Positions 1-8,733 are shown, counted from the first letter of the stretch. The stretch is 64,000 nucleotides of DNA from Gemmatimonadota bacterium (GCA_021324775.1 JAJPIM010000016.1:1-64000); one strand, 5' to 3'. Notes: a model not told the origin generated them from the letters alone. Numbers and translations are program-made.

Positions 1-30
1 AGGAGAGAGGAGAGAGGAGAAAGGGGACGG
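1..30. repeat. Polypurine intergenic tract, cut by window edge
   Basis: The first 30 bases are almost only A and G (repeated GAGAGGA followed by AAAGG). The tract lies just beyond the stop codon of the minus-strand cytochrome gene. It resembles the other purine tracts in this window near 12.46, 14.86, 20.41, 21.45, 25.57, 45.01 and 52.10 kb. No ORF or hairpin is seen in it, and its left end is outside the window. Confidence 0.6.
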
Positions 31-38
31 GCCGGGGG

Positions 39-1040
39 TCAGTGTTTCGCTGGCGAGGCTGGGAGTACTGCGGGGAGCGGGACGATCATGTCCAGCGTAT
101 CGCCGGTGCGTGGGATCAGCGGCGGCGGGTGATAGGCCTGGTGCCCGGTTGTGGCATAGGGGACATCGCGCGGTGCGCCGCCGGCAGGCCAGTCGCGCGA
201 TTTCGCCGGGAGATCCGGTCGCGGATGCGACATCACGAACGCGGCGAGGTCGTACGCATCCTGATCGCTCAGCGTGCCTGGCCGGTCGAACGGCATCGCG
301 TATCTGATGAAAGACGCGAGCCGCTGCTCGCGCGCCATACCGGCCGCGATACTGAATGACCGTGGCCCCCACACTGCCGGCGCGACGACCGTCCCGGCGC
401 CATCGGCCGCGTGGCAGCGCGCGCACTGCGCACCGTAGAGGGCTGCGCCGCGCGCCGAGTCGCCGGTGAGGGTGGCGATCTGCGGCGTGCCTTCTCCGCG
501 CACGTGGGCACCTGGCGGCACGTTCGATGACAGGAACGCGAAGTAGCTCACCATATCGTGCATCTCGCGGCTCCCGGCGGGTAGCACGCGCCCGGTGAGA
601 CTCCGCGTGAAGCAGAAATTGATGCGATCCTCGATCGTCGCGACTGCTCCGGAGCGTTCGACGAAGCGGGGGTAGCGGACGAACGCGCCGACCAGCGAGA
701 AGAGCGGCCTGCGGCCGCCATCGAGGTGACAGCTCAGGCACCGGAGATTGGCGCCGACGTATCCGGGCAGGCTGTCGCCGGTGTGGGCGAGCAGCGCCAA
801 CCCGCGGCGCATCGAGGCGCCGAGCGAGTCGTGCGGGATTGCGCTATCCGGCGGAACGACGGATGAATCGATCGTGCCGGACCCAGGGGGCGTCCGATTC
901 GCCGCATTGTGCATCGCGTCCGGCGGCGCCGGAGCGCTGCACGCCGAGGCGATGACCACAGCCGCGAGCGCAGCGATGAGCACTCTCACAGAAGCGGCCG
1001 CGAGCGGGCGCCCGGCGGGGATCCCGAGACCCGGGCTCAC
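39..1040 (-). CDS. tsdA: TsdA-like dihaem cytochrome c (thiosulfate dehydrogenase family)
   Basis: Exported dihaem cytochrome c of 333 aa, most like thiosulfate dehydrogenase (TsdA), which couples two thiosulfates to tetrathionate in the periplasm. Seen: a GTG start at 1040 overlapping the upstream stop by 4 nt (GTGA), a hydrophobic signal ending in IASAC that could be lipidated, and haem motifs CLSCH (about residues 101-105) and CARCH (about 206-210). The stretch EDRINFCFTRS after the first haem is typical of TsdA and carries a cysteine (about 143) where these enzymes place an unusual Cys haem ligand. It is the last gene of an operon with a sulfite-exporter homologue and rhodanese domains, which supports a sulfur role. 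A longer reading frame continues upstream but overlaps the neighbouring gene and is not believed. Substrate is inferred; direction (oxidation or tetrathionate reduction) cannot be told. Confidence 0.75.
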   Translation of the reverse strand: MSPGLGIPAGRPLAAASVRVLIAALAAVVIASACSAPAPPDAMHNAANRTPPGSGTIDSSVVPPDSAIPHDSLGASMRRGLALLAHTGDSLPGYVGANLRCLSCHLDGGRRPLFSLVGAFVRYPRFVERSGAVATIEDRINFCFTRSLTGRVLPAGSREMHDMVSYFAFLSSNVPPGAHVRGEGTPQIATLTGDSARGAALYGAQCARCHAADGAGTVVAPAVWGPRSFSIAAGMAREQRLASFIRYAMPFDRPGTLSDQDAYDLAAFVMSHPRPDLPAKSRDWPAGGAPRDVPYATTGHQAYHPPPLIPRTGDTLDMIVPLPAVLPASPAKH

Positions 1041-2470
1041 CCGTCCTGGCCGGTGGCCACATCGTGGCCGGCGCGTCGCCAGGCCGTCATGCCGCCGCGC
1101 ATTTCGGCGACATTTGCGAAGCCTGCCGCCTGGAGGACACTGGCGGCGATAGAGGCGCGTCCGTCCGTCTGGCAGTGCACGACGAGAGGTCTGTCGCGGG
1201 GCAGGCCGGCGAGCCGGTCGCGGAGCGCACTCAGGGGAATGTGCGTCGCGCCGGGTACATGACCGGCATCCCATTCCGCGGAGTATCGGACATCGATGAC
1301 CGAGATCCCTCCATTCCCCGCCTCGGCCGCAACCGCATCGGTCGTCGTATGGGCGACCTGCTCGAGCGGCCTCCCGCTGCGCTGCCAGGCATCTACGACC
1401 TCGGGGCCGGCGTAGGCCGCCACGTGATCGATGCCAATGAGCGCGAGATCGCGCACGGCGTCCGCGAGCTGTGCCTCATCGCCGATGAGCGTGACGGCGC
1501 TGTTCAGCGGGATGAGCGAGCCGGCCCACAGCAGGAACGAGCGGTTGAGCGGGATGTTGATCGTACCCGGGATGTGCCCGCGGCCGAAATCGGCGGCGGC
1601 ACGTATGTCGATCACCATCGCGCCACCTAACACCGCTTCGACGATGTCAGCGGGAGCCACGAGCGCTGGGCGTGTCACATCGCTCCAGCGCCCCGGCCCG
1701 CGGGCATTGACGCGTTTCATCTCCGCGAAGTAGGCCGGTGGCTCGGCCAGGCCGTGCAGCGCGGCCTTCACGAATTCCGTCTCGTCATCGATGCGGAATG
1801 CCCAGTTGTAGCGGCGTTCGTAGCCCAGCGTGGATTGCGGGACGCCGCTCAGGTCTTTGCCGCACGCCGACCCGGCCCCGTGCCCGGGCCAGAGCTGGAG
1901 ATGATCGGCGAAGCCCGCGAGGCGCTGCACCGACGCGTGGAGCTGGCGCGCCGCGGAATCCGCGGAGCCGGCGATGAGAACCGCGCGTTCCAGGAGATCG
2001 GGGCGACCGACATCGCCGACGAAGACAAAGTCGCCGGTGACCGCGGCCATGGGCTCGGCGGCGACCGCAGAATCGGTCACGAGGAACGACAGGTGCTCGG
2101 GCGTGTGGCCGGGCGTATGGAGCACCGTGATCTCGATGTCACCGATGCGGATCACGTCGCCGGCGTGGAGCAGCGTCGCGCCGGCGTCCGCGACATATGC
2201 GTCGGTGTAGGACCAGGGACCGCGACCCTCACCGGAGAGATAGAGGTGCGCGCCGGTGCGGGCCGCGAGATCGCGGCTGCCGGAGATGAAGTCCGCGTGG
2301 ACGTGGGTTTCGGTGACCGCCGTGATGCGGACATTTTCGGCAGCTGCCGCGGCCACGTACAACTCCGTATCGCGCAGCGGATCGATGACCACCGCCTCGC
2401 GGCACCTGTTGCACGCGATGAGGTAGCTGGCTTGCGCGAGCCGGGGATGGTAGAGGCGTCGTACGAGCAT
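1037..2470 (-). CDS. Metallo-beta-lactamase fold / tandem rhodanese fusion protein
   Basis: Cytoplasmic protein of 477 aa with an N-terminal metallo-beta-lactamase domain (about 1-245) and two rhodanese domains (about 265-355 and 375-470). The metal motif THVHAD is at residues 55-60, as in persulfide dioxygenase (ETHE1-type) and related fusions. The first rhodanese domain lacks an active-site cysteine; the second keeps it (Cys433 in HCQTDGRA). Family members oxidise or transfer persulfide sulfur, for example glutathione persulfide to sulfite. The ATG start at 2470 shares one base with the stop of the upstream TauE gene (TGATG), so the two are translationally coupled. Fusion architecture is directly visible; persulfide dioxygenase activity is inferred. 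Confidence 0.85.
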   Translation of the reverse strand: MLVRRLYHPRLAQASYLIACNRCREAVVIDPLRDTELYVAAAAAENVRITAVTETHVHADFISGSRDLAARTGAHLYLSGEGRGPWSYTDAYVADAGATLLHAGDVIRIGDIEITVLHTPGHTPEHLSFLVTDSAVAAEPMAAVTGDFVFVGDVGRPDLLERAVLIAGSADSAARQLHASVQRLAGFADHLQLWPGHGAGSACGKDLSGVPQSTLGYERRYNWAFRIDDETEFVKAALHGLAEPPAYFAEMKRVNARGPGRWSDVTRPALVAPADIVEAVLGGAMVIDIRAAADFGRGHIPGTINIPLNRSFLLWAGSLIPLNSAVTLIGDEAQLADAVRDLALIGIDHVAAYAGPEVVDAWQRSGRPLEQVAHTTTDAVAAEAGNGGISVIDVRYSAEWDAGHVPGATHIPLSALRDRLAGLPRDRPLVVHCQTDGRASIAASVLQAAGFANVAEMRGGMTAWRRAGHDVATGQDG

Positions 2471-3306
2471 CACGCCTTGCCGGGGTGCCAGGACGATGCG
2501 CGGTCGTAGCCGGACGACGCCGCACCCGCGAGTACCCGCCAGTTCTGCACCAGCACGAACGTCCCGACGCACATCAGGAGCACGGCGAACCCACGCCGCA
2601 GCGACGCTGGCGAGACGAATCCCACGAGGTGTGATCCGGCGAACAGCCCGGTGATCGCCACGGCCGTAAATAACCCGACAGTCTCCCACGGCATCGTCAC
2701 ACGCCCAAGATAGCCGACGATTCCGGCCGCGCAGTTCATGGCGATGACCAGGAGTGACGTTCCGATCGCGAGCTTGATCGGCACGCGGCCGAGGAGCACC
2801 AGCGCGGGCACGATGAGGAATCCGCCGCCGACGCCGACGAGTCCCGTGAGCAGGCCGACGCCGATCGCGACCGGCATCAGCCGGAGACCCGATGGTGGGC
2901 CGATCACGATGACCGGGTCGCTGGTAGGGGGTTGAATGACATCGGGCTGCGCGGAGCGGGCCATTGAGATCGCGGCCGCGCACACGACGATCGCGAGGAG
3001 TACGAGCTGCGTGGGTCCGCTGACGAACTTCGCGAGGCGTGCGCTTCCGTAGGACGCGGCCATGGCGACCAGGCCGAAGGAAACCGCGACCCGGAGGTTG
3101 ACGCGGCCCGCGTGCCAGTGGCGGACCGCGCCGACGAGACTTGCGGCACCGACCACGATGAGACTCATCGCGATCGCTTGTTTGGCCTCGAAGCCCATCA
3201 CGTACACGAAGATCGGCACCGTCAGCACCGAGCCGCCGCCGCCGAGCAGTCCGAGAGACAATCCGACGACCAACGCCAGCCCGAGGCCGAGCACCGTCAC
3301 GAACAT
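2470..3306 (-). CDS. TauE/SafE family anion exporter
   Basis: Integral membrane protein of 278 aa with about eight hydrophobic helices and the two Gly-rich repeats typical of the TauE/SafE family (GLLGGGGSVLTVPI near residue 20 and GVGGGFLIVPALV near 160). The family exports sulfite, sulfoacetate and related anions. Here it sits between a DsrE-like protein gene (28 nt upstream) and a persulfide-oxidising fusion protein (overlap of 1 nt), so export of sulfite made by its partners is the natural reading. Substrate is inferred from context only. Confidence 0.87.
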   Translation of the reverse strand: MFVTVLGLGLALVVGLSLGLLGGGGSVLTVPIFVYVMGFEAKQAIAMSLIVVGAASLVGAVRHWHAGRVNLRVAVSFGLVAMAASYGSARLAKFVSGPTQLVLLAIVVCAAAISMARSAQPDVIQPPTSDPVIVIGPPSGLRLMPVAIGVGLLTGLVGVGGGFLIVPALVLLGRVPIKLAIGTSLLVIAMNCAAGIVGYLGRVTMPWETVGLFTAVAITGLFAGSHLVGFVSPASLRRGFAVLLMCVGTFVLVQNWRVLAGAASSGYDRASSWHPGKA

Positions 3307-3334
3307 GTCCGCGTGCGCGGCCTCGGGACTGTGA

Positions 3335-4081
3335 TCAACCGCCGTAACAGTACGTACAGCCTTTTTCTTGCGCGCGGTTGACGGCGAGCACCCCGACGGG
3401 GACGATCGTCATGCCCGGCACGATGCCCGCGGTCCATTCCTTCTTCGCCTCATCGGCAGACACGTTGGCGGCACTCGCCACCTTACCGCTCAGCACCGTC
3501 AGGGCAACGTTACACACGGTGAAAATGACTCCGCGGCTCATTATGGCCGGAATTTCCGAGCCAGGGAACGGCATGCCTTCCTTACGGAGGAACGGGTTGC
3601 GGGTCGCGATCGCTTTGGTCGCCGGGTCCGTGATGTTGAATGCTTTGCCGATGCCGTACTTCTCCCACATCGGGTCCGTCAGTGCCATCAGCATCGCGAG
3701 GTGGCGGAGCCCGACGACCGCTGTGAGATCGTGATCGGTGAGCCCGTAGGCTTCCTTGTTGAGATTGAGGAAGTTGGCGGCGAACACCATGGCGAATCCA
3801 TCATTGATGGTGACGCCGTCGAAGAACTGTTTGTGGGTACCCTTGATCCCATCGAGCCATGCGTCGCTCCACGGGCCAGCCGAACCGGTTCTGCGTGCCG
3901 CGGCGGACTCGGCCATCGCCGACACCATTGGGGCTGCCGTCATGGACGCGGCGAGCGCCGCGGCTCCGAGCGTGACACTCTCGAGGAACGCGCGACGGTC
4001 GTGGCGAGGGGCGGGCGACGCGGCCTCCGCGATCGTCTCGAGTACATCACCGTCTGGTATACCGCCGGCTGAGTGGCTCAT
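3335..4081 (-). CDS. TAT-exported DsrE-like protein, head of sulfur operon
   Basis: Protein of 248 aa with a twin-arginine signal (RRAFLE at residues 29-34 followed by an Ala-rich hydrophobic stretch). The body resembles exported DsrE/DsrF-fold proteins: alternating hydrophobic strands, a cysteine in GVIFTVCNVAL, and a C-terminal GCTYCYGG with a CxxC pair. DsrE-fold proteins usually carry sulfur on a cysteine in the cytoplasm, so a TAT-exported form is unusual. A strong Shine-Dalgarno sequence (AGGAGG) lies about 6 nt before the ATG. It is the first gene of the four-gene sulfur operon. Assignment to the DsrE fold is from sequence pattern and context; a precise role is not known to me. Confidence 0.6.
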   Translation of the reverse strand: MSHSAGGIPDGDVLETIAEAASPAPRHDRRAFLESVTLGAAALAASMTAAPMVSAMAESAAARRTGSAGPWSDAWLDGIKGTHKQFFDGVTINDGFAMVFAANFLNLNKEAYGLTDHDLTAVVGLRHLAMLMALTDPMWEKYGIGKAFNITDPATKAIATRNPFLRKEGMPFPGSEIPAIMSRGVIFTVCNVALTVLSGKVASAANVSADEAKKEWTAGIVPGMTIVPVGVLAVNRAQEKGCTYCYGG

Positions 4082-4281
4082 GGCCGCCTCCTGATGAATG
4101 GGGTTCCGTCCGGGGGTCCGGCGGACGACATGGTCCAGACGCGAGGGTGTCCGTACCGTGAAGTCATGCTTTGCGCCCGGGAACGACCAACCATGATATC
4201 ACGCCAGGCCGGAGGCGCCAGCACTGATGGGCTGGAATCTGCACCCAGAGGGTCAGGGGCGACAGTTTGCGGGCTGGAGGT

Positions 4282-4510
4282 GCGGATCGAAGGCCGGGGG
4301 GCTTGGGGGCAAGTTGGCGGGCTAGTGGTCCGGTGAGCGGCAGGCGGGCGGGATCCAGACCGAGAGCGCGGATCGAAGAGCTTGGCCTTGGGTGCAGCCA
4401 AGGGTGGGCGCCAATGGTGCTGGCCGGGGAGCCGGTGAAGCTGGCAGGAATGTGCCGGCGACGCGGATCGAAGGTCCCAGCCTTTGGTGTATCTGAGGGT
4501 GGGGGCCGTT
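4282..4510. repeat. Three degenerate ~90-bp direct repeats
   Basis: GCGGATCGAAG occurs at 4282-4292, 4368-4378 and 4463-4473, that is with spacings of 86 and 95 bp. After copies two and three a second shared block follows (CCTTGGGTGCA...AGGGTGGGCGCC against CCTTTGGTGTA...AGGGTGGGGGCC). The third copy runs into the GGGGGCCGTT hairpin. The repeats are diverged and non-coding; function unknown. Confidence 0.55.
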
Positions 4511-4524
4511 CTCGAACGGCCCCC
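4501..4524. repeat. Perfect 10-bp-arm hairpin (family-1 repeat, module A)
   Basis: GGGGGCCGTT, loop CTCG, AACGGCCCCC: a perfect inverted repeat followed by CGCTGCC. The same arms recur at about 38570, 39694, 57041 and 58542, always outside or at the edge of genes, so it is treated as a dispersed repeat and not as a terminator of one gene. Confidence 0.7.
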
Positions 4525-4817
4525 GCTGCCTAGTGCCGCCGCATCCGGCCTTCCACATGGAGTTGTGACCGCCGGTCCTGGTGGTTAGACCCGGGCCGGT
4601 GGCGGTAGCACCCGCGTGGTCAGGCCGCTCGGGGACGTTTTCCCAGCTTGCGCCGACGCGGCACACCATCAGGGAAGATGCGATTACCGGCGCGGCTGTA
4701 GGCATCGTCGTTGGCAGCCGCTCGGTTGTCGCGCGTCAGAAAGACCCGCATGGCCATCGTAAGCAAGGCTTCATTGCGGACCTTCAATGCCACCAATTTG
4801 ACCCGAAAGATAAATAG

Positions 4818-5201
4818 ATGTATACTAGTATATTGACCGACGACGAACAGGTGAAACCGCTGCGCTGGGTCGGATCGGCCCAGCGAGACTTGCGGGGCTT
4901 TCCGAAGCAGGTACGCCGCGACGTCGGCTATGCCCTGTTCGCGGCGCAGAAGGGCTTTACCGACCCGGCAGCCACACCGTTGAGAGGGTTTGGTGGCCGC
5001 TCCGTAATGGAGATCGTGATGCCGTTCGACGGCAACGCCTGGCGCACAGTCTATACGGTTCGCTTTCAAGGGGTGGTTTACGTGCTGCACGCCTTCCAGA
5101 AGAAGGCCAAAGCAGGTATCGCTACCCCGAAGTCCGAGATCGACCTCATCCACAGGCGGTTGGCGGCCGCGGAACGTCACTACAAAGAAGGGCAGGGCTG
5201 A
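4818..5201 (+). CDS. higB: HigB/RelE-type toxin (phage Gp49-like)
   Basis: Toxin of 127 aa of the RelE/HigB superfamily, Gp49-like subgroup: KPLRWVGSAQRDLRGFP near the start, then GGRSVMEIVMPFDGNAWRTVYTV and VYVLHAFQKKAK, the pattern of ribosome-dependent mRNA interferases. The following HTH antitoxin gene begins 1 nt after the toxin stop, the toxin-first order of HigBA modules. The start is uncertain because a perfect palindrome overlaps codons 2-5; GTG at 4851 would still keep the conserved core. The AT-rich leader contrasts with the surrounding GC-rich DNA and fits a transferred module. Confidence 0.85.
   Translation: MYTSILTDDEQVKPLRWVGSAQRDLRGFPKQVRRDVGYALFAAQKGFTDPAATPLRGFGGRSVMEIVMPFDGNAWRTVYTVRFQGVVYVLHAFQKKAKAGIATPKSEIDLIHRRLAAAERHYKEGQG
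4821..4832. promoter_or_regulatory. Palindrome at toxin start, likely TA operator
   Basis: TATACTAGTATA is a perfect 12-bp palindrome in an AT-rich patch, directly after the ATG annotated for the toxin gene. Toxin-antitoxin operons are usually repressed by their own antitoxin at such palindromes near the start. If so, the true toxin start may be the in-frame TTG at 4833 or GTG at 4851. Inference from position and symmetry. Confidence 0.5.
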
Positions 5202-5202
5202 T

Positions 5203-5544
5203 ATGAAAGCAAAAGGCAAAACCCCCAAAGCTGACCGTGTTGTCGCGGGGAGCGGTAATGTGTTCGCGGATCTCGGCCTGGCTGATGCTGATCAGGAATT
5301 AATGAAGGCGCGGCTGACGTTGCGGATTGCGCGCATCATCAAGGAACGTGGACTGACACAGGCGCAGGCCGCCAAAATTCTAGGCGTCCAGCAGCCCCAC
5401 GTATCAGCCCTAGCGCGCAATCGGGCTGGGACCTTCTCCGTCGGGCGTCTCATGGAGTTTCTCACAGCCCTCGGCCAGGACGTTGAAATCACCGTTCGAC
5501 CAACTCGAAAACACCACGGCGCAATGTCCGTGGTATTTGTTTGA
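5203..5544 (+). CDS. higA: XRE-family antitoxin (HigA-like)
   Basis: Protein of 113 aa with an XRE helix-turn-helix near residues 40-95 (LTQAQAAKILGVQQPHVSALAR), the usual size and form of antitoxins paired with Gp49-like toxins. It starts 1 nt after the toxin stop with GGGCAGGGCTGAT upstream, so the two are translated together. It should neutralise the toxin and repress the operon, probably at the palindrome at 4821-4832. The C-terminal tail after residue 100 is not conserved-looking. Confidence 0.88.
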   Translation: MKAKGKTPKADRVVAGSGNVFADLGLADADQELMKARLTLRIARIIKERGLTQAQAAKILGVQQPHVSALARNRAGTFSVGRLMEFLTALGQDVEITVRPTRKHHGAMSVVFV

Positions 5545-5929
5545 CCGATTGGCAATCTCATTCGCTCATGTTTCGACAGCCCGCCGGAGCGCGATCGGAT
5601 CACTGGACGGTGAGGATTGGCACATGCCGCAGAGGCCATCGCATTTGCTGGCGGAGTTCTCGCGGTGCGGATCCGGCCAATCACCCTTGCGCGGTGATTG
5701 TACGAATTCTTGACGGTCGCCAGCACAGTTCGGAGATCAAATGGCCTCCGAACGATCATTTCTGCCGCACTTCGGCGACTGTGGCGCGCCCGCGATGGGA
5801 GAGCCGGTCATTCCGTCTCTCGGGGGTCGTGAGTGCCGCGAATTGTCCCGTGACTCTGTTGACGCCGGGCCGTCTCCAGTGCACAGCCAACGATCCGCGC
5901 GGACACGACAGAAAAACTGGGGGCGAGCC
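5545..5929. other. 385-nt intergenic region
   Basis: Lies between the antitoxin and the coiled-coil gene. The coiled-coil frame is open from 5741, but the 63 extra codons look non-protein-like (mixed Cys, Gly, Arg) and a better start is at 5930. No repeat or hairpin of note is visible. The promoter of the coiled-coil gene is expected here. Confidence 0.5.
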
Positions 5930-8605
5930 ATGCTGGACTTCTCGACTTTCAAGAGGCGGTCTTCCACTGGCTCGGCGCGGCACTCGGGAGCAGCAGACCG
6001 ATCGCATCCCGCGCCTTCACCCTACGATTTCGGCGCCATCGAAGTTCTCATCGCGCGAGCGGAGCGCGCAGCCGAGCAACTGCGAACTCTGGACACGACC
6101 ATCGATCGCGCGGCTCAATTCTCAGCGCTGGACGAGCGCATCGCTCGCATCGAGGCCAGCCTCGGGCAGATCGAGGAGGTGGCCAAGCAGGCAGAGGCCG
6201 CGCAGGACGTGGCCGCGGAGTTTGCGGCATCGCAGGAAGCGGTAGCACAACGAGTCACGGCGACGGGCAATGAAGTGAACCGCATCCGGTCATCGTGCGG
6301 CGAGCTGCTGGCGAAAGTCGATGCGGCGCTCGACTTCCGGACCGAGCTGGATGACTTCCTGACCCTGAGGCCGGAGTTTGCGGCGCTCCGGCTGGACGCC
6401 GACGCGATCACCACGCGGACGCACGACCTGTCCGACAACATCGAGCGGCTGCGGACCGTGCATGACGACGCCGTCCAGGCGCACCGGCACGCGACCTCGC
6501 GACTGGACGGGATCGACCAGCGGTTTCAGGCCACAGCGAGCAAACTCGACACCATCGAGCGGCGGGCCACCTCCTCGGAGCAGGCGCTCACCACACTCCT
6601 CAACCTCGCGCGGGGAGTGCCTGAAGTCCATCACCAGCTCACGGTGCTGAAGGCGATCGCCGACGAAGTGACCCAGAAGACCGCGATGGTGGAACGGCAG
6701 CGCGACGGCATCGACCGTGTGGCCGCACAGGTTTCGCATCTGGTCACGCTGACCTCGGACCTGGAGGCGGCGTTCCGGCGACAGGAGGAGCAGGCCGGCA
6801 CGATGGCGGCGATCGACGGCAAACTCGCGGCGTTGCATTCCCAGCACGCAACCGTTCTGACGCGCATGACCGACATCGCGGCGACCCAGCGGCAACTCGA
6901 TGAGGCCGAGCGCGACGGCGAGCGCGCGCTCAACGCATTGCGTGCCGAGATGCAGAGCAGCACCGAGCGGTTCGAGATGGAGAACCGGAGCCTCGACGCC
7001 GTGAGCGAGCGGATCGCGTCGCTGCGGGGCGGAGTCAAAGAGTGTGAAGTGCGGCTGGCCGGCGCGGCCGAGGCGGCGGCCGGTGTGGCCGAGACCGAGG
7101 CGCGCGTCCGGGCGCTCACCGCGCAAGTCACGACCGTATCGGACGACGTGCAGCGGATCACCGCGCAGGCCGACCGTTTGCGCGCCGTGCGCGACGATGC
7201 GGGTGTCCTGAGCGCGAGCGTCGCCGCGATGACCACGCGCGTCGAGCGGATCGAAGCGGCGCGCCCGTCAGTGGAGGCCGTCGCGCGCGATCTGGCATCG
7301 CTCAGCGGCACACACGAAGCCGTGCGGGACGGGCTGGAGCAAGTGCGTCTGGCGTACAGCGAGATGACGCGCCTGCGTGAGCGGCATACCGAGGCCGATG
7401 CGTGGCTGGCGGACACCGACCGGCGGATGACCGCATTGCGCGGGCACGCCACCGAGCTGCAGGGCATGCGGCCGCTCGTGGATGCCCTCCGTGGCCAGGT
7501 GGACCGGGTGACCGCATCGGTTGCCGCGATCGAGACGCGGAGCAGCGTCGTCGACGACCTCCAGCGGCGGATCGGGGAGCTGGACACCATGGTGGCGCAG
7601 CTCGGCGACCGTGGGGAGGCGGTGCGGACACGAATGGAGACCGCGGAATCGCAGTTCGGAGAGCTGTCGCGCGAGGCGGGCAACGCCCAGCGGGTGGCCG
7701 CGACCATCGCGGCGGTGGCGGCGACCGTGGAAGTAGCGGAGCGCCGGCTCACGAACGTGAGCGGCACGATCGACAGCCTCGAGACGCGGGCGGGCGCGCT
7801 CGATGGGTTGAACGAGCGGATGCGGATCGCCGGGCAGGATCTGGAGCAGCGGCAGGGAGCCTTGGACACGGCGACCCAGTATCTCGCCCACGCCTCCACC
7901 GTGCGGCGTGAAGCAGCCGACGCTGCCCAGCGGCTCGAGGACGTCTGCGAGTCGCTGACGGCGCAACTCGAAACCGCCGGGGGCAGGACCGCGACCGTCG
8001 CGCAGATGCTCGACGACGTCGGCGGGCGAGTAGCCGCGCTTGGCGACGTCGAGAAGCGGATGCAGAACTTCGAGGCATTGCTGGCGCAGTGGGAGAGCGC
8101 GCAGACCGCGGCGGCGCACGCACTGGAGCAGATCAGCGGGCGCCAGGCGATGATCGACGCCGTCGATGGACAGATCACGCATCTCGGTGAGATTGCGGAG
8201 CGGACGGCGGAAGACGTGCGATCGATCGCGGCGGCGCGGCGCGACGTCGAGGAGACCCGGGCGCTGCTCGATTCCACGCAGGACGCGCTCGCGAGCGCGA
8301 CGGAGACGATGCGGGGATTCGAGGGGCGGCAGCAGCAAGTGGAGCAACTCGAGCGGCGGCTGGCGCGCGCGGACGTTCTGGCGAGCACCGTGCGGTCGAC
8401 CGTCGAAGTCATTGCCGCGCAGCGGTCGGTGGTGGATCAGGCGATGGATCGTTCCGCGGCGCTGGCGTTGCAAGTGAAACAGGCCGAGGCGTTGAGCGAC
8501 GCGTTGCGCGGGCAGTGCCAACTCGCGACGCAACTGCGGACCGCGGTGGAGCAGCTTCGGTCGGAGAACGCGGCCGAGCAGGAGATGGCAGTAGCGAGAA
8601 AATGA
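5930..8605 (+). CDS. Giant coiled-coil protein of unknown function (891 aa)
   Basis: Apart from a short Ser/Arg-rich N-terminus (about 1-35), nearly the whole 891 aa is charged, Ala-rich helix with heptad spacing, and no proline-rich breaks. There is no signal peptide, membrane helix, P-loop or other catalytic motif, so it is not a full SMC protein. Repeats of the kind ALDERIARIEAS or DTMVAQLGDR suggest growth by internal duplication. I chose ATG 5930 because it has GGGGGCGAG just upstream; the frame is open back to 5741. It is followed after 219 nt by a regulator gene with a degenerate receiver domain in the same direction. It could be a cytoskeletal or scaffolding filament protein; function is not recognised. 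Confidence 0.85.
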   Translation: MLDFSTFKRRSSTGSARHSGAADRSHPAPSPYDFGAIEVLIARAERAAEQLRTLDTTIDRAAQFSALDERIARIEASLGQIEEVAKQAEAAQDVAAEFAASQEAVAQRVTATGNEVNRIRSSCGELLAKVDAALDFRTELDDFLTLRPEFAALRLDADAITTRTHDLSDNIERLRTVHDDAVQAHRHATSRLDGIDQRFQATASKLDTIERRATSSEQALTTLLNLARGVPEVHHQLTVLKAIADEVTQKTAMVERQRDGIDRVAAQVSHLVTLTSDLEAAFRRQEEQAGTMAAIDGKLAALHSQHATVLTRMTDIAATQRQLDEAERDGERALNALRAEMQSSTERFEMENRSLDAVSERIASLRGGVKECEVRLAGAAEAAAGVAETEARVRALTAQVTTVSDDVQRITAQADRLRAVRDDAGVLSASVAAMTTRVERIEAARPSVEAVARDLASLSGTHEAVRDGLEQVRLAYSEMTRLRERHTEADAWLADTDRRMTALRGHATELQGMRPLVDALRGQVDRVTASVAAIETRSSVVDDLQRRIGELDTMVAQLGDRGEAVRTRMETAESQFGELSREAGNAQRVAATIAAVAATVEVAERRLTNVSGTIDSLETRAGALDGLNERMRIAGQDLEQRQGALDTATQYLAHASTVRREAADAAQRLEDVCESLTAQLETAGGRTATVAQMLDDVGGRVAALGDVEKRMQNFEALLAQWESAQTAAAHALEQISGRQAMIDAVDGQITHLGEIAERTAEDVRSIAAARRDVEETRALLDSTQDALASATETMRGFEGRQQQVEQLERRLARADVLASTVRSTVEVIAAQRSVVDQAMDRSAALALQVKQAEALSDALRGQCQLATQLRTAVEQLRSENAAEQEMAVARK

Positions 8606-8680
8606 GACGGCGGCCCGCCGTGTGGCACTTGGCTCGCCGGCGCCAGGAGGCGTGGCGAGCCCGCCGGGGCGGCCATCTCC

Positions 8681-8733
8681 ATGTAACACCGGCGGGCGGT
8701 CTCGATGTAACCCAATGGTACCCCGTGTAACCT
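8681..8733. promoter_or_regulatory. Three TGTAAC direct repeats upstream of regulator gene
   Basis: TGTAACACC (8682), TGTAACCCA (8706) and TGTAACCTG (8726) lie 24 and 20 bp apart, about two helical turns. A reverse copy, GGTTACCAT, is at 8901 beside a possible GTG start of the next gene. The arrangement looks like a cluster of sites for a DNA-binding protein, perhaps the regulator itself. Inference. Confidence 0.4.

Larger units (their letters stand above)
4082..4817. other. 736-nt region without a convincing gene
   Basis: This region separates the start of the sulfur operon from the toxin-antitoxin pair. Reading frames here are short, mutually antisense and have no recognisable domain. It holds three imperfect copies of a sequence of about 90 bp that starts with GCGGATCGAAG, and one perfect GC-rich hairpin, both listed separately. 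The operon promoter should lie near 4085-4200, but I see no clear consensus boxes. Confidence 0.6.

Noticed and set aside
1041-1274. Upstream extension of the TsdA-like gene
   Set aside because: It overlaps the beta-lactamase/rhodanese gene for 230 nt in another frame and has no signal peptide; the start at 1040 has the GTGA overlap.
4322-4705. 127-aa minus-strand frame in the gap before the toxin-antitoxin pair
   Set aside because: It is read through the direct repeats and the hairpin, with no domain or ribosome-binding site.
6631-8412. A 593-aa reading frame on the minus strand opposite the coiled-coil gene
   Set aside because: It is an antisense shadow of a high-GC gene, rich in Ser/Arg/Cys without any domain, and the plus-strand coiled coil is much more protein-like.
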